Assembly: GCF_023544445.1 (NCBI RefSeq)
Contig: NZ_JALPVJ010000007.1
Location: 248,001-312,000 of the forward strand
Direction: 5' to 3'
DNA: 64,000 nucleotides
Source: Actinoplanes sp. M2I2
Lineage (GTDB): Bacteria; Actinomycetota; Actinomycetes; Mycobacteriales; Micromonosporaceae
Part shown: positions 62,772 through 64,000 of the stretch, one piece after another
Position numbering within the stretch: position 1 is the stretch's first letter
How the letters are laid out: every line of letters starts with the position of its first letter
Program-made: the position numbers and the translations under genes
The notes under the pieces: model-generated
The model's database searches: none
Told to the model about the DNA's origin: nothing
What the model saw: only the letters and a program-made list of their open reading frames with translations

Positions 62772-64000
<1,229 letters not shown>

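Overview
The window is chromosomal DNA from a high-GC actinomycete. The evidence is very high GC, GTG and TTG starts, many genes whose start codon sits 6-7 bases after a TAnnnT-type -10 box (leaderless mRNAs), the ndgR/leuCD/hup arrangement, a large branched-chain amino acid (BCAA) block, and gatCAB near ligA. Gene content is most like a Micromonosporaceae (Actinoplanes-type) genome; that placement is inference. There is no plasmid, prophage, CRISPR array or rRNA operon.

Layout. 1-3276: hup (partial), leuD, leuC and the divergent IclR-type regulator. 3375-6077: a repeat-bearing small ORF, an alpha/beta hydrolase and two metallo-beta-lactamase-fold enzymes. 6078-8160: a 2-kb G-rich low-complexity tract containing an eroded IS256-type transposase. 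8261-8595: tRNA-Gln(CTG) and tRNA-Glu(CTC) with promoter and terminator. 8607-20963: an NmrA-like oxidoreductase with divergent TetR, an FAH-family enzyme, an ABC-2 exporter operon with an XRE regulator, arfB, a paired M16 peptidase operon, two tandem EEP-family membrane proteins and a GNAT. 21010-22368: a short threonyl-tRNA synthetase behind a leader peptide with three consecutive Thr codons and a terminator.

22371-38654 is mainly a BCAA/serine block: ridA, cimA, ilvE, leuB, serA, ilvC, ilvN, ilvB on the minus strand and ilvD on the plus strand, together with leuCD at the left edge. cimA and ilvB are each preceded by a short leader ORF and an intrinsic terminator, so both look controlled by transcription attenuation. 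A PtpB-like phosphatase, a stand-alone EACC1-like protein and a GGDEF-EAL protein lie within or beside this block.

38777-48354 holds a carboxypeptidase-regulatory-like protein, an MBL hydrolase, a GNAT and a beta-mannoside utilisation cluster (lipoprotein binding protein, two permeases, GH2 beta-mannosidase, divergent LacI). 48367-55889 has a second GGDEF-EAL protein, a ThiS/MoaD-like protein ending GGCV coupled to a beta-propeller protein, a PH-domain membrane protein, a PQQ-type sugar dehydrogenase lipoprotein and a membrane metallophosphoesterase. 55911-64000 has gatB, gatA and gatC, two striking tandem repeats, a third GGDEF-EAL protein and the 3' part of ligA, which carries a large low-complexity insertion.

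The most interesting items are the three amino-acid leader/attenuator systems (Thr for the short ThrRS, BCAA for cimA and ilvB), the GGCV-tailed ubiquitin-fold protein with its propeller partner, the orphan EACC1 protein, and the tandem repeats at 55911 and 59583. All functional calls are from reading the sequence; no database search was run.
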